Positions 10,054 through 21,316 of a stretch of DNA of 64,000 nucleotides are shown here, piece by piece. The notes under the pieces are model-generated. The model had not been told where the DNA came from. It saw only the letters and a program-made list of their open reading frames with translations, and searched no databases. Numbering within the stretch: the stretch's first letter is position 1; each line of letters opens with the position of its first letter. The position numbers and the translations under genes are program-made. Source of the stretch: Helichrysum umbraculigerum (Eukaryota; Streptophyta; Magnoliopsida; Asterales; Asteraceae); assembly GCA_949592205.1 (NCBI GenBank), contig CATIUR010000001.1, forward strand, positions 1,006,001-1,070,000, in the 5' to 3' direction.

Positions 10054-10104
10054 GGGTTGTCTCCCAAGAAGCACTTTTGTTTAAATGTCGGTAAGTTCGA
10101 CATT
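10054..10104 (-). repeat. Post-ORF conserved box plus 7-bp hairpin (element 1)
   Basis: A 7-bp stem AATGTCG/CGACATT with loop gtaagtt (10084-10104) begins ten bases beyond the gag-pol stop in sense direction. The box gggttgtctcccaagaagca (10054-10073) lies just beyond. The second Athila-like element has the same arrangement at 59716-59763 with a different stem sequence. Confidence 0.6.
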
Positions 10105-10114
10105 ATCTGATAAC

Positions 10115-13100
10115 TTATCCTTCCAGAGTTATATCTGAAATATTTTCAATAACAGTATCTTCATAATATTTCTTCAAACGATGTCCATTAACTGTAAAAA
10201 TAGCTCCATCGAAGGCTATCAAATCCACACTCCCATTTGAATGAACTTGGTGAATAACAAACGGTCCGCTCCATCTGGATTTCAATTTACCCGGAAATAA
10301 CCGAATACGTGAATTGTATAAAAGCACACGTTCTCCAGCAACAAACTCTTTATCTCCTCGAAGTCTTGCATCGTGCCATTTCTTCGTTCTTTCTTTATAA
10401 AACCTTGAATTCTCATAAGCATTCCAACGAAGCTCATCTAACTCATGTAACTGTAAAAAGCGATGCTTACCAACTTCATTGATATCCATGTTGCATTCTC
10501 GAAGTGCCCAATATGCTTTGTGTTCTATTTCCACTGGTAAATGACAAGCTTTTCCGTAAATTAATCTATACGGAGTACAACCTGTAGGTGTTTTAAATGC
10601 TGTCCTATATGCCCAAAGTGCATCATCTAACTTTTCCGACCAATCTTTTCTGTTAGAACCAACAGAACGTTCCAAAATACGTTTTAATGCACGATTGATA
10701 TTTTCAACCTGTCCACTAGTATGTGGATGATAAGGTATAGCAAATCGATGACTAACTCCATACCATTTTAATACCTTCTCTAATTGAGTATTACAAAAAT
10801 GAGTACATCGATCACTAATCAATGCTCTGGGAGTTCCAAATCTGGAGAATAATTGTTTAAGAAATTTCAACACAACTCTTGCATCATTCGAAGGTAATGT
10901 TTTTGCCTCAGCCCACTTGGAAACATAATCCACAGCTACTAATATGTACTTATTACCGTGACTCATAGGAAATGGTCCCATAAAATCAATGCCCCAAACA
11001 TCAAAAATTTCACAAACCTGTATACTATTTTGTGACATCTCATCACGTTTAGAAATGTTCCCAGCTCTTTGACAAGAATCACAATTCCTAACAAATGCAT
11101 ATGTATCTTTAAAAATCGTCGGCCAATAAAAACCTGCGTCAAATATTTTCTTTGCAGTGTAACTTGGTCCATTATGACCTCCTACTGGTCCTTCATGACA
11201 ATGCTTTATAATCTGTTGAGCTTCTTTACCATCTACACATCTTCTAATTATGTCATCTGCACAGTATCTGAAAAGAAATGGATCTTCCCAAAAATAATAC
11301 TTTAAATCAGAAAAAAAATTCTTCCTCTTCTGGTAATCCATCCTTGGTAAAATTTTAGTAACCAAATAATTTGCATAATTTGCAAACCAAGGTATCTCTT
11401 TTATTTCTTGGATTGTCATAAGTCTCTCATCCGGAAATGAATCTTTAATTTCCTCTTCATCTAATGCTTCCAACTCTGGATTTTCTAACCTTGACAAATG
11501 ATCAGCTGCGACATTTTCAGCTCCTTTCTTATCCTTGATTTCAATATCAAATTCCTGCAATAAAAGAATCCATCGCAATAAACGAGGGCGTGCATCCTGC
11601 TTATTAAACAAATACCTCAAAGCAGAATGATCAGTATAAACCACAGTTTTAGTTAAGACAAGATATGAACGAAATTTATCGAAGGCAAAAACCACTGCCA
11701 GAAGTTCCTTTTCCGTAGTTGTGTAATTTTCCTGAGCATCTGTTAATGTCTTACTGGCATAATAGATTAGCTTAAACTTCTTATCAATTCTCTGCCCTAA
11801 AACAGCTCCAACCGCATAATCACTAGCATCACACATTAATTCAAAAGGTAGATTCCAATTCGTACCTGTCATAACTGGAGCAGATATTAACTTTTCTTTT
11901 AATGTATCAAATGATTGTTTGCATTTGTCTATAAATTCGAACTTTGCATCTTTTTCCAACAAATGATTCAACGGTCTTGCTATTTTTGAAAAATCTGGTA
12001 TAAATCTCTGATAAAATCCAGCGTGTCCTAAAAAACTCCTTATTCCTTTTACATTTGTAGGATAAGGTAATTTTGAAATGGCTTCAATCTTCGCTTGATC
12101 TACCTCAATTCCTATCTTGGATATTTTATGACCTAAAACAATCCCTTCTCTAACCATAAAGTGACATTTTTCCCAGTTAAGAACTAAATTTGCCCCTTCA
12201 CATCTTTGCAACATCTTCTGTAAATTCCTTAAACAAGAATCAAATGAATCACCAAATACTGAAAAATCGTCCATAAAAACTTCCATGAAATCTTCTACCA
12301 TATCATGAAATATTGCAATCATGCAACGCTGAAATGTAGCTGGTGCATTACATAAACCAAATGGCATCCTTCTATAAGCAAAAGTACCAAACGGACAAGT
12401 AAATGTTGTTTTGTCTTGATCTTCGGATGCAATCGGTATTTGAAAATATCCTGAAAATCCATCCAAAAAACAATAGAACTCCTTTCCTGCTAGCCTTTCT
12501 ATCATTTGATCAATAAATGGTAATGGAAAATGATCTTTCCTAGTAGCATCATTTAATTTCCTATAATCAATACAAACTCTCCATCCCGTTACCGTCCTTG
12601 TTGGTATCAAATCATTCTTTTCATTTGGTATAACCGTTATTCCGCCTTTCTTTGGTACAACATGTACTGGACTTACCCATGGACTATCTGAAATAGGATA
12701 GATTAATCCTGAATCCAGCAATTTAATGATTTCTTTTCTGACAACATCTTTAACATTCGGATTCAATCTTCTGAATGGTTGTACGACTGGCTTAAAATCT
12801 TTTTCCATCAAGATTTTATGAGTACAGTATGTAGGACTGATTCCCTTAATATCCGTGATTTTCCATGCTATTGCTTGTTTATGTTGTTTAAGAACCTGAA
12901 CTAATCGTTCTTTTTCTGCTATTGATAGTTTTGAAGATATTATAACTGGCAAGTCTGATGTGCCTTGTAAATAAGCATATTCCAAATGCGATGGTAGCTC
13001 TTTAAGTTCCAACTGTGGTGGTTCTTCAATAGATGTCTTGATCTCAAATATCTCTTCTTTAAAACAAGGAATATTGTTCATAGAATATGGTATCAATTCT

Positions 13101-15700
13101 TGGTTAATAATTTTAGCAACTGGCTGTATTGCTTCCTCTTCAGGATGTTGTTGAATAACCACGGTTGCTTCTTCCAAATCTTCATCTTCCTCTAATAACT
13201 TATCAAATTCTGCTAAATCCTTTGCAGTGTCAAACTCTTCAGTCCATCCGTTAAGAATTCCTATATCTGTTTGATCTTTTCCTAAAAAATCTTGAAAAGA
13301 AGGGTTATCCATATATTCATACGAATATAAATAATAACAAGTATCATCCACATAATCAGGAAATTTCATGGAATTATTAACATCAAAAACAATTTTATCA
13401 TTCCCTAACCTCATGGTAATTATTCTATTAAAAACATCAATTAGGGCATGTGTAGTTGCTAAAAATGGTCTTCCTAATATAATAGGGACTTTAGGGTCTT
13501 CTACCATATCTAAGATCACAAAATCACATGGAAAAACAAATTTATCAACTTTGATTAAAACATTTTCAACTATTCCCTTAGGATATTGCACAGATCGGTC
13601 AGCTAGTTCAATACACATACGAATAGGTTTTGGTTCTCCTAATCCTAATCGCATATAAAGAGTATATGGCATTAATGAAATACTGGCACCCAAATCTGCT
13701 AATGCATTTTCAATAGTAATTTCACCAATTTTGCAAGGTATAGTAATACTCCCTGGATCTTTGACTTTTGGAGGTAGCTTATTCTGCATTATTGCTGAGC
13801 ATCTCGCATTCATAGTCACCTTTGTCACATTATCCAGTTTACTTTTGTTAGTCAGCAGCTCCTTAAGATATTTTGCATACTTAGGCATTTGATTTATAGC
13901 TTCAACAAAAGGAATATTAATATTAAGTTGTTTCAGATTTTCCAGAAATTTATGGTATTGCTCATCTTTTTTGTCCTTCCTCAGAGCAGCTGGATATGGA
14001 GGTGGGGGTGTATAGTCTTTGATGACTTCTTTAACCTTATTTTCTCCAATGCTCTTTTTATTTGGTTGTATGTCTTCATCAATTGTTTCTTTTTCAACCT
14101 GTTCAGATTCAACAATTTTATTAGTTATAACAGGAGAGTCAACATTCTTACCACTTCTGGTAATTACTGCTTTAGCTTGCTCCTTTGGATTTGTTTCAGT
14201 AAATCCTGGCAATGTTCCTGGAAATCTCTCCTGTAATGTTTTAGCAATCTGATGAACTGATCCTTCAATCTGTTTGATTGATGCTTCATTATTACGCATC
14301 CTTGCATCATGATTATCCATTCTTTTATTACTTGCTTCAACCATTTTTCCCAAAATACTTTCTAACGAATTGATCCTATCAGAATAGGACGGATTTTGTC
14401 CCGTTTTGACGTAGAAACCTGGTGCTCCTTGTTGATACTGTTGTCCTGGTTGATTAGTTCTTCTAAAATTAGAAACTTGACGATAATTTGGATTTCCTTG
14501 AAAATCCCCATAAATAACTTCTTCAGTATTCATTTCAATATCATTATTAGGACATTCTGTCTTTAGATGATTTCCTCCACATATTTCACAACCAATCCTG
14601 ATTGCATGAACTTGTTCATTCACTTTCTTAATATATCTTCCCAGACTTTCCAATTTTGCTGTGATAGCTGCGAGACCATTACTGTCTTCAGATATCCTTT
14701 TTCTCCCAGATGAACCATCATCCCATAACTGAGAATCCTTAGCTAATTCTTCAATTCCAGCTTTTGCTACTGCTGGAGTTTTCTTAGGTACCGGGCCTTG
14801 TGCATCTAACTGTTGACGTGTTGCTCGATCAACCCCTTTATAAAATACCGTTATTTCTTGTTGGACATTAAAATCATGTTGTGGACATTTATGTAACATC
14901 TCCTTATATCTTTCCCAAGCTTGATATAGAGATTCATCGGGTTTCTGCTTAAAATTCCTAATCTCATCGATCATCTTCGACGTTTTGGAAGGTGTACAAT
15001 ACATTTTTATAAATTTTGTACGAAGATCTTCCCAAGTAGTAATAGATCCGGCTGGTTCATTATTAATCCATCTCTTAGCTCCATCCTTTAATGTTAAAGG
15101 AAATACTCGTAACATAACCTGATCGCTTGTAACATTAGGGATATTAAACATATCTGCAATCTCTAAAATTTTCTCAACATGCTCATTTGTATCTTCTTTA
15201 TCTTCTCCTCTGAAAGGATTCTCTCTCAATTCTTTCAGAAATTGTCCCTTTAATTCAAACTCTACTTCTCTAGCTATAGCAGGCCTAACCACTCCCGGTC
15301 TTGGATCTCCACGAGTTTGAATCGTGTAATCCTCAAGCGTCATGTTAGCTATGTCAGCCATGTTTCTCTGTTTTGTTTCAGAATCTCTTGGATATACTGT
15401 ATGTTGTCTCGAAGGTACTTTATCTAACTCTGAATCGGAGTAATACCCTCTTTTAGCCGTTTTGACTAAACTGTTATGAAATATTAAGTCGTCTTCGTCA
15501 GATGAAATTCCGTGTTCTAGCGAATTAGGTGGCGCATATGATAATCGTCTTCTAGAATGAAATTCTCGTTCTGGTTCGTCAAATGGACTAAGTGGATCTG
15601 GATGAAGTGTGCGGGTCATACATCCATATGTAACAAAAACAGAATTTAGTAGTACTTTAAATTCAAAAATAAATGTTAATACTAAGTTAGAAATATTCAA
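10115..15700 (-). CDS. Ty3/gypsy gag-pol polyprotein (intact)
   Basis: 1861-residue polyprotein of an LTR retrotransposon. Gag occupies about 110-300 (retrotransposon gag block with TTWEDLRTKFIKMYC and YQAWERYKEMLHKCPQH). A shortened zinc knuckle CX2CX3HX4C is at 371-383. The aspartic protease has DLGAS at 669-673. The reverse transcriptase has YRKLN at 1046 and FMDD at 1142. RNase H begins with CDASDYAVGA near 1290. Integrase has its H/C finger at about 1500-1543 and the catalytic triad D1572, D1630, E1666. The end after HRLKKYYED lacks a chromodomain. The first Met is poorly conserved in feel; initiation at Met28 or Met114 is possible. There are no frameshifts or stops, so the protein could still be made, but without a 3' LTR this copy cannot complete a normal cycle. 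Confidence 0.93.
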   Translation of the reverse strand: MNISNLVLTFIFEFKVLLNSVFVTYGCMTRTLHPDPLSPFDEPEREFHSRRRLSYAPPNSLEHGISSDEDDLIFHNSLVKTAKRGYYSDSELDKVPSRQHTVYPRDSETKQRNMADIANMTLEDYTIQTRGDPRPGVVRPAIAREVEFELKGQFLKELRENPFRGEDKEDTNEHVEKILEIADMFNIPNVTSDQVMLRVFPLTLKDGAKRWINNEPAGSITTWEDLRTKFIKMYCTPSKTSKMIDEIRNFKQKPDESLYQAWERYKEMLHKCPQHDFNVQQEITVFYKGVDRATRQQLDAQGPVPKKTPAVAKAGIEELAKDSQLWDDGSSGRKRISEDSNGLAAITAKLESLGRYIKKVNEQVHAIRIGCEICGGNHLKTECPNNDIEMNTEEVIYGDFQGNPNYRQVSNFRRTNQPGQQYQQGAPGFYVKTGQNPSYSDRINSLESILGKMVEASNKRMDNHDARMRNNEASIKQIEGSVHQIAKTLQERFPGTLPGFTETNPKEQAKAVITRSGKNVDSPVITNKIVESEQVEKETIDEDIQPNKKSIGENKVKEVIKDYTPPPPYPAALRKDKKDEQYHKFLENLKQLNINIPFVEAINQMPKYAKYLKELLTNKSKLDNVTKVTMNARCSAIMQNKLPPKVKDPGSITIPCKIGEITIENALADLGASISLMPYTLYMRLGLGEPKPIRMCIELADRSVQYPKGIVENVLIKVDKFVFPCDFVILDMVEDPKVPIILGRPFLATTHALIDVFNRIITMRLGNDKIVFDVNNSMKFPDYVDDTCYYLYSYEYMDNPSFQDFLGKDQTDIGILNGWTEEFDTAKDLAEFDKLLEEDEDLEEATVVIQQHPEEEAIQPVAKIINQELIPYSMNNIPCFKEEIFEIKTSIEEPPQLELKELPSHLEYAYLQGTSDLPVIISSKLSIAEKERLVQVLKQHKQAIAWKITDIKGISPTYCTHKILMEKDFKPVVQPFRRLNPNVKDVVRKEIIKLLDSGLIYPISDSPWVSPVHVVPKKGGITVIPNEKNDLIPTRTVTGWRVCIDYRKLNDATRKDHFPLPFIDQMIERLAGKEFYCFLDGFSGYFQIPIASEDQDKTTFTCPFGTFAYRRMPFGLCNAPATFQRCMIAIFHDMVEDFMEVFMDDFSVFGDSFDSCLRNLQKMLQRCEGANLVLNWEKCHFMVREGIVLGHKISKIGIEVDQAKIEAISKLPYPTNVKGIRSFLGHAGFYQRFIPDFSKIARPLNHLLEKDAKFEFIDKCKQSFDTLKEKLISAPVMTGTNWNLPFELMCDASDYAVGAVLGQRIDKKFKLIYYASKTLTDAQENYTTTEKELLAVVFAFDKFRSYLVLTKTVVYTDHSALRYLFNKQDARPRLLRWILLLQEFDIEIKDKKGAENVAADHLSRLENPELEALDEEEIKDSFPDERLMTIQEIKEIPWFANYANYLVTKILPRMDYQKRKNFFSDLKYYFWEDPFLFRYCADDIIRRCVDGKEAQQIIKHCHEGPVGGHNGPSYTAKKIFDAGFYWPTIFKDTYAFVRNCDSCQRAGNISKRDEMSQNSIQVCEIFDVWGIDFMGPFPMSHGNKYILVAVDYVSKWAEAKTLPSNDARVVLKFLKQLFSRFGTPRALISDRCTHFCNTQLEKVLKWYGVSHRFAIPYHPHTSGQVENINRALKRILERSVGSNRKDWSEKLDDALWAYRTAFKTPTGCTPYRLIYGKACHLPVEIEHKAYWALRECNMDINEVGKHRFLQLHELDELRWNAYENSRFYKERTKKWHDARLRGDKEFVAGERVLLYNSRIRLFPGKLKSRWSGPFVIHQVHSNGSVDLIAFDGAIFTVNGHRLKKYYEDTVIENISDITLEG

Positions 15701-16163
15701 GTTGGTGTATATGAATCCTGATAATTAATAATAAAACACATTCAAAATTAAATAATCGAAGAATAATACCCAACCCAAAATTTTCCTATTTGTTAGTTAT
15801 GCAAGTTAGTTATTTATACAACAATTCGAAATTACTGTGGGTTCTGTTAAATTTCTTTTACAAAGCTGGTCAATAGATCTCGGTAGCTCCATTGATAGTA
15901 CACAAAAGCGGAGGAATAGGTCAGCGCGAAGCTTATTAAAAACCTATTTCTTTCGAGAAGCACATCACCTTTTATATGATAAATCAATAAGGTAGGGCTT
16001 TACTCTCCTTATACCTTTGTTTTTGTCAGTATTATCAATGGTGAGCCGATATTTCTTATTGATTTTATAAAGTATCAGAAATAAAAATTATACAAGTAAA
16101 ATAATTAGTTTGATTAAAATACACCGCTCCCCCGGTAAAACAAAAGTTCAACCGGTTAAGTGT

Positions 16164-16181
16164 TCCCCGGCAGCGGCGCCA
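16164..16181 (-). other. tRNA-Asp primer-binding site
   Basis: In sense: TGGCGCCGCTGCCGGGGA, matching the 3' end of plant tRNA-Asp with about one mismatch. It begins six bases after the LTR end (16188). The identical site occurs in the second element at 63904-63921. Confidence 0.85.
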
Positions 16182-16187
16182 AAAACT

Positions 16188-17758
16188 TGATGTGTGCTAA
16201 GTATAGGCAATTATAATAACAAGTTTAAATTAAAGAAATACTAAATAATACTATCACACAATTCAGGCAAGATTGACCCGTTCATGTAATATAGCTTAAT
16301 AAGTAAGTCCAAATTCGAACACAAGGAACATAAGAAACGTGATTCTTATTTATAACTAATTATCTATTTATTCTAATTACAAATATTTACAATTATAATA
16401 CAAATAAATAAATGATCCAATTTACAATAATCTACAAGATAAGGGGGACGTTTTAGTTCCGAACGAACATATTTATATTTATATTTGGATACGGATTCTA
16501 ATAGATAAGTTTTAGGAACAACTTAGGTATACTCAATTGGATAAAATATTATAATTATTCAAACTATTATTTATTAAATTTATTATATGTACTTATGTCT
16601 ATTTACTTTGTTGGCTATTATTACTGGTGATTTACTAATGTAAAAGATCACTTAAGGTTAAGTCAAATCCTCATCATAACAACACAATCATAAGGTTACA
16701 CAAAGTGTTACTAATTAATAAGATCTATCATCAGTTTATTAATACAATTTCTATTGTTAGGCTTGAATCGCAATATTACTTTATATTAATGAATCATTCT
16801 TCGTCTATCGCATAAGGTTAAGATCAAGACATAAACACAATCACTTAATTTATATAAACAGTTTATGGTCATCCTAGTTTAATATAAATCAGTCTAATTA
16901 TGTCAAGAATAATCACTAAAATATCATAATAAAGATAATTCTTGTATAATAAACATTCAATAATATAGTTCCAACATAGACATATAATTCAAATAATAAA
17001 CTCAATAAACATTTATTCAAACAATTATAATGAAAACCTAATTCACAATTAAATCAAATAAACAATATCATAAATAACTCAATAAGGTTATTAAAGTTAC
17101 AATGATAAAGAAATCGAACCAATTATCGAACTAGCTTTTCCTAGGGTTAAAAACCTTCAAACCCTAGCTCTTTAGCCTCCAAAATTGCACCTAAAGTCGA
17201 CCTAAAACCCTAACTTTCGGTTTTAGTATTCTTGAATCGTATATCCTTAAACCTGAATTAAGCCTCTATTTATAGTTTTGCTGGCCGACCTTCCAACCGC
17301 CGGTTGGATATTCCAAGCGCCGGTTGGCCTCTTTGAGTTCTGGTCCAACTCCACGTGTCTCCACCGCCTCAAAAACCTAATCTTCCAATCGCCGGTTGGG
17401 CTTTTCAACCGCCGGTTGGACTGATTTTCCAGAATATTCCAATTACGGGCTCGGGCTTCAATTTTAGACTTCTCTTTTCTTTAAAGGATTCAACTTGTTT
17501 TCTTGGTCCAATTCTTTATTATTAGCATCTTAGTCTTCATTTCTTCAAGTTTTATGCTCCTTTCTCTTCATTTCTTCATTTTCTTCGGTTTCTTCCATTT
17601 TCGGATTCGTTTTTGTTCCTTTTTCTTCAATCTTCAATTAAAATACATTTCTTCAAATATTAACAAAATAAGTATCTAAAATCAAATAAATGCACTAAAA
17701 TGTATATAAATATAAGTATAAATTACTATAAAATATACTATCTATTTGATTATTATCA
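16188..17758 (-). repeat. 5' LTR of the first Athila-like element (1571 bp)
   Basis: Bounded by TGAT...ATCA: the plus strand begins tgatgtgtgctaag at 16188 and ends attattatca at 17758. The sense-strand TATA box is CTATAAATAGAGGC (17274-17261). Four CCAANCGCCGGTTGG words lie just upstream of it in sense (17293-17419). The second LTR of this element was not found in the window. Confidence 0.82.
17293..17419 (-). repeat. Array of CCAACCGCCGGTTGG palindromic words in LTR 1
   Basis: Four copies at 17293, 17313, 17385 and 17405, two of them perfect inverted repeats around a central C and two with one arm base changed. The array is directly upstream of the LTR TATA box, where enhancer sites would lie. 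Confidence 0.8.
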
Positions 17759-18867
17759 AAGACCCAAGACGTTTTGCCTATTATATTATTGGCCTATTCT
17801 TTTTATATAAATAAAAAAGATATATATAGTTATTAAATTTGAATGACTGGTTGCACTTTCAAAATTTCATTAATAGCATTCCAAAATGTCACTAGTAGCA
17901 TTTCGACTACAATAAGGAAAATATAACTTTTTTACACTAAGTCTAAAATTTTGACCAGCAGCACGTGCTACCCCATGAAACCACGTAGGTCCGCCCACCA
18001 CTGCCTGGGGATTAGGTATAACCGGTCTAAGTCATTTGGTAGACAATCATGCTATACCAATCAAGACTTAACAAACAATATATTGTGTACAGCTGTCTTG
18101 TTATATAAAGAATTAGTTTCAATTGTATACATAATAATATGATAGAGAATGAAAGAATCAAATAGTTCCATTTATGGGATATAAAAGTCGATCATTGTAA
18201 CAAAATTTTCATATTTATTTCACACTTTTTTAACATTATATTAAATATCTTAAATAAGACTAGTTAAAAAATTATAAACATTACAACGTAAATATCATTA
18301 TTTTTTCCACTTCGATTAGACATCTCATATTGGTTACTTTCGACAAACTTATTTATTTAATTTTTTGGTAAATTTTGAAATCTGCATAATATAGTATCAC
18401 ATGTGATAACAATTAATATCACATGTAATTTTAGCTTTTATCATGTTTGAATTTTAATCATTAGTTATAATCAAATGTAAATATTTTTCTTTGACATCAA
18501 CAAAAGTGGAATAAAATAACTCAGGTAAATCACATTTGATACCAGACTGTATCACATCTAATGGTATATTGTACAATTGGTAAAATTCACCAAAAATTGA
18601 AGAAAAAATTACTGTCAAAAGTATACCATGTGATATTACTAATCAAGGAGAAAAACACGTTGATTCTTATGATACAATTTTCATAGTTTTTCAACTAGCT
18701 TTTTTGAGATATTTAATTTTAAAAAATGCAGTGGGAAATTAGGTTTTATTAAAATTAAAATGACTATTATAAGCTCTATGATTGACTCTTCTATTCTCAC
18801 TAAATTTTATATATTCATTTGACCTTAAATCGTTATACCTGTTATATCTATACGTATTATTATATTA
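17759..18867. other. Intergenic AT-rich sequence
   Basis: No gene seen. 17955-18060 is a GC-richer island (cagcacgtgctacccc, accggtctaag) that looks like a degraded repeat but cannot be assigned. Confidence 0.4.
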
Positions 18868-19120
18868 CTACCTCCATCCTAAAATAATTGTCCATTTTTG
18901 AGTTTTTGAAATCTTTCTTTTTCAACTTTGACCTTAAATAATTTTTTGTGTTATATAATACTTGATGAAAATTATACCAATACAAATATATTTAGAACTC
19001 AATCCATTTATATAGATTGCATCAAATATTATATGAAACAAACAAAAATATTTAAGGTCAAAATTGAAAAAGAAAGACTCCAAAAGTCCAAACTGAATAA
19101 TTATTTTAAGACGAATGTAG
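18868..19120. mobile_element. Stowaway-like MITE (Tc1/mariner), TA-flanked
   Basis: The left end ctacctccatcctaaaataa and the right end ttattttaagacgaatgtag are inverted repeats with few mismatches, and TA flanks both sides (18866-18867 and 19121-19122). The CTACCTCC/TCCTAAAATAATT pattern is the usual Stowaway terminus. Much of the 253-bp element folds back on itself. No transposase is encoded. Confidence 0.85.
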
Positions 19121-19599
19121 TATTATTAATTAATATTGTTATTATTATAGAAAGCATTATAGCTAGAACTTTTAAGATAGCATCTCATGTTACATTTTTT
19201 TATAATTGTCAATTTCAATGAGTACCATGTTTTCAATTTCTTTATTTTTTTTTTATTTTACTTTCAAGTTTTAGATCATATGTATTATGTATATTGTAGT
19301 TGATTCTCTTTTTAGTAAAATATGCTACTTTCGCATGCCTATCTTGAGAACTTGAAAACAAACCATAACAAGCATTTGTTCATTAATTTTGAGTAGCGGT
19401 TGTATGTGAAAGATCGATCTGTAATGCGGCAAATTACTTATCATTATATCTATAATATTATGTACTAACGATTAGTGAGATTAGATTGCTACTAATAATT
19501 GTTGAATTGACAAAATATCATGAAACTGGATGTTATTAGGGAGCAACTTCGTGAGGTTAGCATATCTTACTTGTAATTGCGTTTACATTCATGGTTTTA

Positions 19600-19649
19600 T
19601 ACATACATATTTTATGATGTCGTACATCGCACGGGTTATAACACCCTAG
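19600..19649 (+). mobile_element. Degraded Helitron 3' end
   Basis: A partial GC hairpin (gtacatcgcacggg) is followed after a short spacer by CTAG (19646-19649), the pattern of a Helitron 3' terminus. The hairpin is eroded and the 5' end was not located. Confidence 0.45.
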
Positions 19650-19810
19650 TCTTAAATTATATATAGGAAACATGGTTATGACATTATCAATTTAAATCAA
19701 ACTTAATTAATCAATTAAGTTCCTTATTCTAATTAAATCAAACATGGTTAAGACCTTTATTCTAATTAAACAATCAACACCCGTGTGTATACACGGGTTT
19801 TTGAGATCTA

Positions 19811-19811
<1 letters not shown>
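19650..19811 (+). mobile_element. Short Helitron (about 160 bp), head-to-tail with an older one
   Basis: It begins TC directly after the CTAG of the preceding end. It finishes with the hairpin CCCGTGTGTATACACGGG (19780-19797), a 10-base spacer and CTAG (19808-19811), followed by T. Its start (tcttaaattatata...gacattatcaattt) matches the start of the Helitron at 28045, and the terminal hairpin is identical, so they are one family. Confidence 0.72.

Positions 19812-19863
<52 letters not shown>
19812..19863. repeat. (AT)n microsatellite
   Basis: About 25 uninterrupted AT units directly at the 3' side of the Helitron end. Confidence 0.95.
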
Positions 19864-19870
<7 letters not shown>

Positions 19871-20054
19871 GTCTTCCTATGTATAGAAAGGTATCATTTG
19901 TTACTGTAGCACCCCCTAAAGTCACCACGTGTAAGCTAAATTGGGTTATTCTTTTTAAAAATTCAATTTTGTGTTTGTCTTCTATCGGCTATAAAAAAAA
20001 AAAGGTTTTTACCTATATAAAAATAAGATAATGCAACATTTAGCCAAAGTTTGA

Positions 20055-20180
20055 TATATAGATGGAGTGGTAGGCTGTGGCTATCATGTGTAAAGCATTC
20101 AGTTTCGATTCATGGTAACAACTTACAAGTTGTTGTTTTTTTCCGTTACCAAGGAAAGTAGTGACCTCAACATTTTTTTT
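20055..20180 (+). mobile_element. Possible tRNA-derived SINE
   Basis: A box-A-like segment (gatggagtggtaggctgtgg) and a box-B-like segment (agtttcgattcatgg) are about 35 bases apart, followed by a T-rich tail at 20171-20184. No clear target duplication was found. Confidence 0.4.
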
Positions 20181-20673
20181 TCTTTTACTTTTTATATATT
20201 TGATTTTACGAGTCTCAAGTATCTTTTACTTCATAAAAATATTATTTCCTCTAACCCAATTTAATTGTGCACATACAATATACACATTAAATATTACAAT
20301 AATTACACTACTAACCTAATGAATTTCATTAGTCACCATTTAAACACTTTCTGACTGATTAAAATTAAAACTAGACTATTAATTTGCGACATCCGAAAAA
20401 TAAAACATGGATAATTAAATTTAGACAGATGAAAATAATTTAGAGTGTTTATATATCTTGTTTTTTCATGTGAGCGATATATATAAACATAATTATATAG
20501 GCCTAAAAATCAAGTGATCATGAAACATGACAACTTCAACGAATAAGATTATGAGAGATAAAATGTATCAACCTAACATCTAAATTATTCCTACTTCTAT
20601 GCATATTGGCCTATATATCATTGTTCGTTTAAGATATGTATACGTAATTTTAATTCAGCTTTGATGGTGCTTA

Positions 20674-21313
20674 GACCCCTCCCAATGGTTTGGTCCAACT
20701 GACGCATCAGTTGGTGCCACATCAGCGCCACGTCAGCTTTTTTCAAAACTGACACTACCCTGCCAACAGTGAACATCAGTTAACATCACTTCTCTTTTTT
20801 TGGGACCCACACACTAATTTCTTTATTTATTTAAAACACAAACTTAAATAAAACAATTTCATTTTAATTAAAGCATTACATAAATTAAAAATAAAACCAT
20901 TAAATTAGTTAAAAGAAAGCTTTATAATAATTACAAAATTATAACACATTTATTTATAAGTCTTAAAAGCCCCATTTATTAAAAAAAAAAAAATTCAAAA
21001 AGACCCCATTTAAAAGCCCAAGCCCAAATACATTATAAAACCTAAACTTATTCTTTCATCATCATCATCATCGTTCGATTTCCTGCAAATGGAAAAAAAA
21101 ACAGAAACAAAAACATTGAAAAAAAGGAAGAAAAAGAAGAAGAAAAGGAAGAAGAAAAGGAAAAAGAAAGCAAGGGACCCCACTCGATTCCGTCTGTGCC
21201 CTTCGGTTTGCCGACGATTTTTACTGACGCAGAGCAACCGACGCCCTGTGCCAACGGTGTCGGTTGCGTCGCTTTGGCCGACGCTCCAAACCGATGAACC
21301 GCTGGGAGGGGTC
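20674..21313. mobile_element. Tourist/PIF-Harbinger-like MITE with TTA duplication
   Basis: Terminal inverted repeats GACCCCTCCCAATGGTT (left) and the complement of AACCGCTGGGAGGGGTC (right) are flanked by TTA on both sides (20671-20673 and 21314-21316). TTA duplications are typical of PIF/Harbinger MITEs. The 640-bp interior is non-coding and includes a purine-rich run (21089-21176). Confidence 0.75.
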
Positions 21314-21316
21314 TTA

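Larger units (their letters stand above)
9705..17758 (-). mobile_element. Ty3/gypsy (Athila-like) retrotransposon, 3' LTR missing
   Basis: Minus-strand LTR retrotransposon. In sense order: 5' LTR (17758-16188), primer-binding site complementary to tRNA-Asp, leader (16163-15701), a single gag-pol ORF, a conserved post-ORF box with hairpin, and a purine tract (AAGTGTGGGGA, about 9719-9708). The order protease, RT, RNase H, integrase places it in Ty3/gypsy. The tRNA-Asp site and absence of a chromodomain fit the Athila/Tat group. No copy of the LTR follows the purine tract, so the left end was lost or rearranged after insertion. The coding part is fully open. Confidence 0.88.

Noticed and set aside
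19707..20031. ORFs running through the (AT)n repeat
   Set aside because: Tyr-Ile repeats are the translation of the microsatellite; there is no other support.
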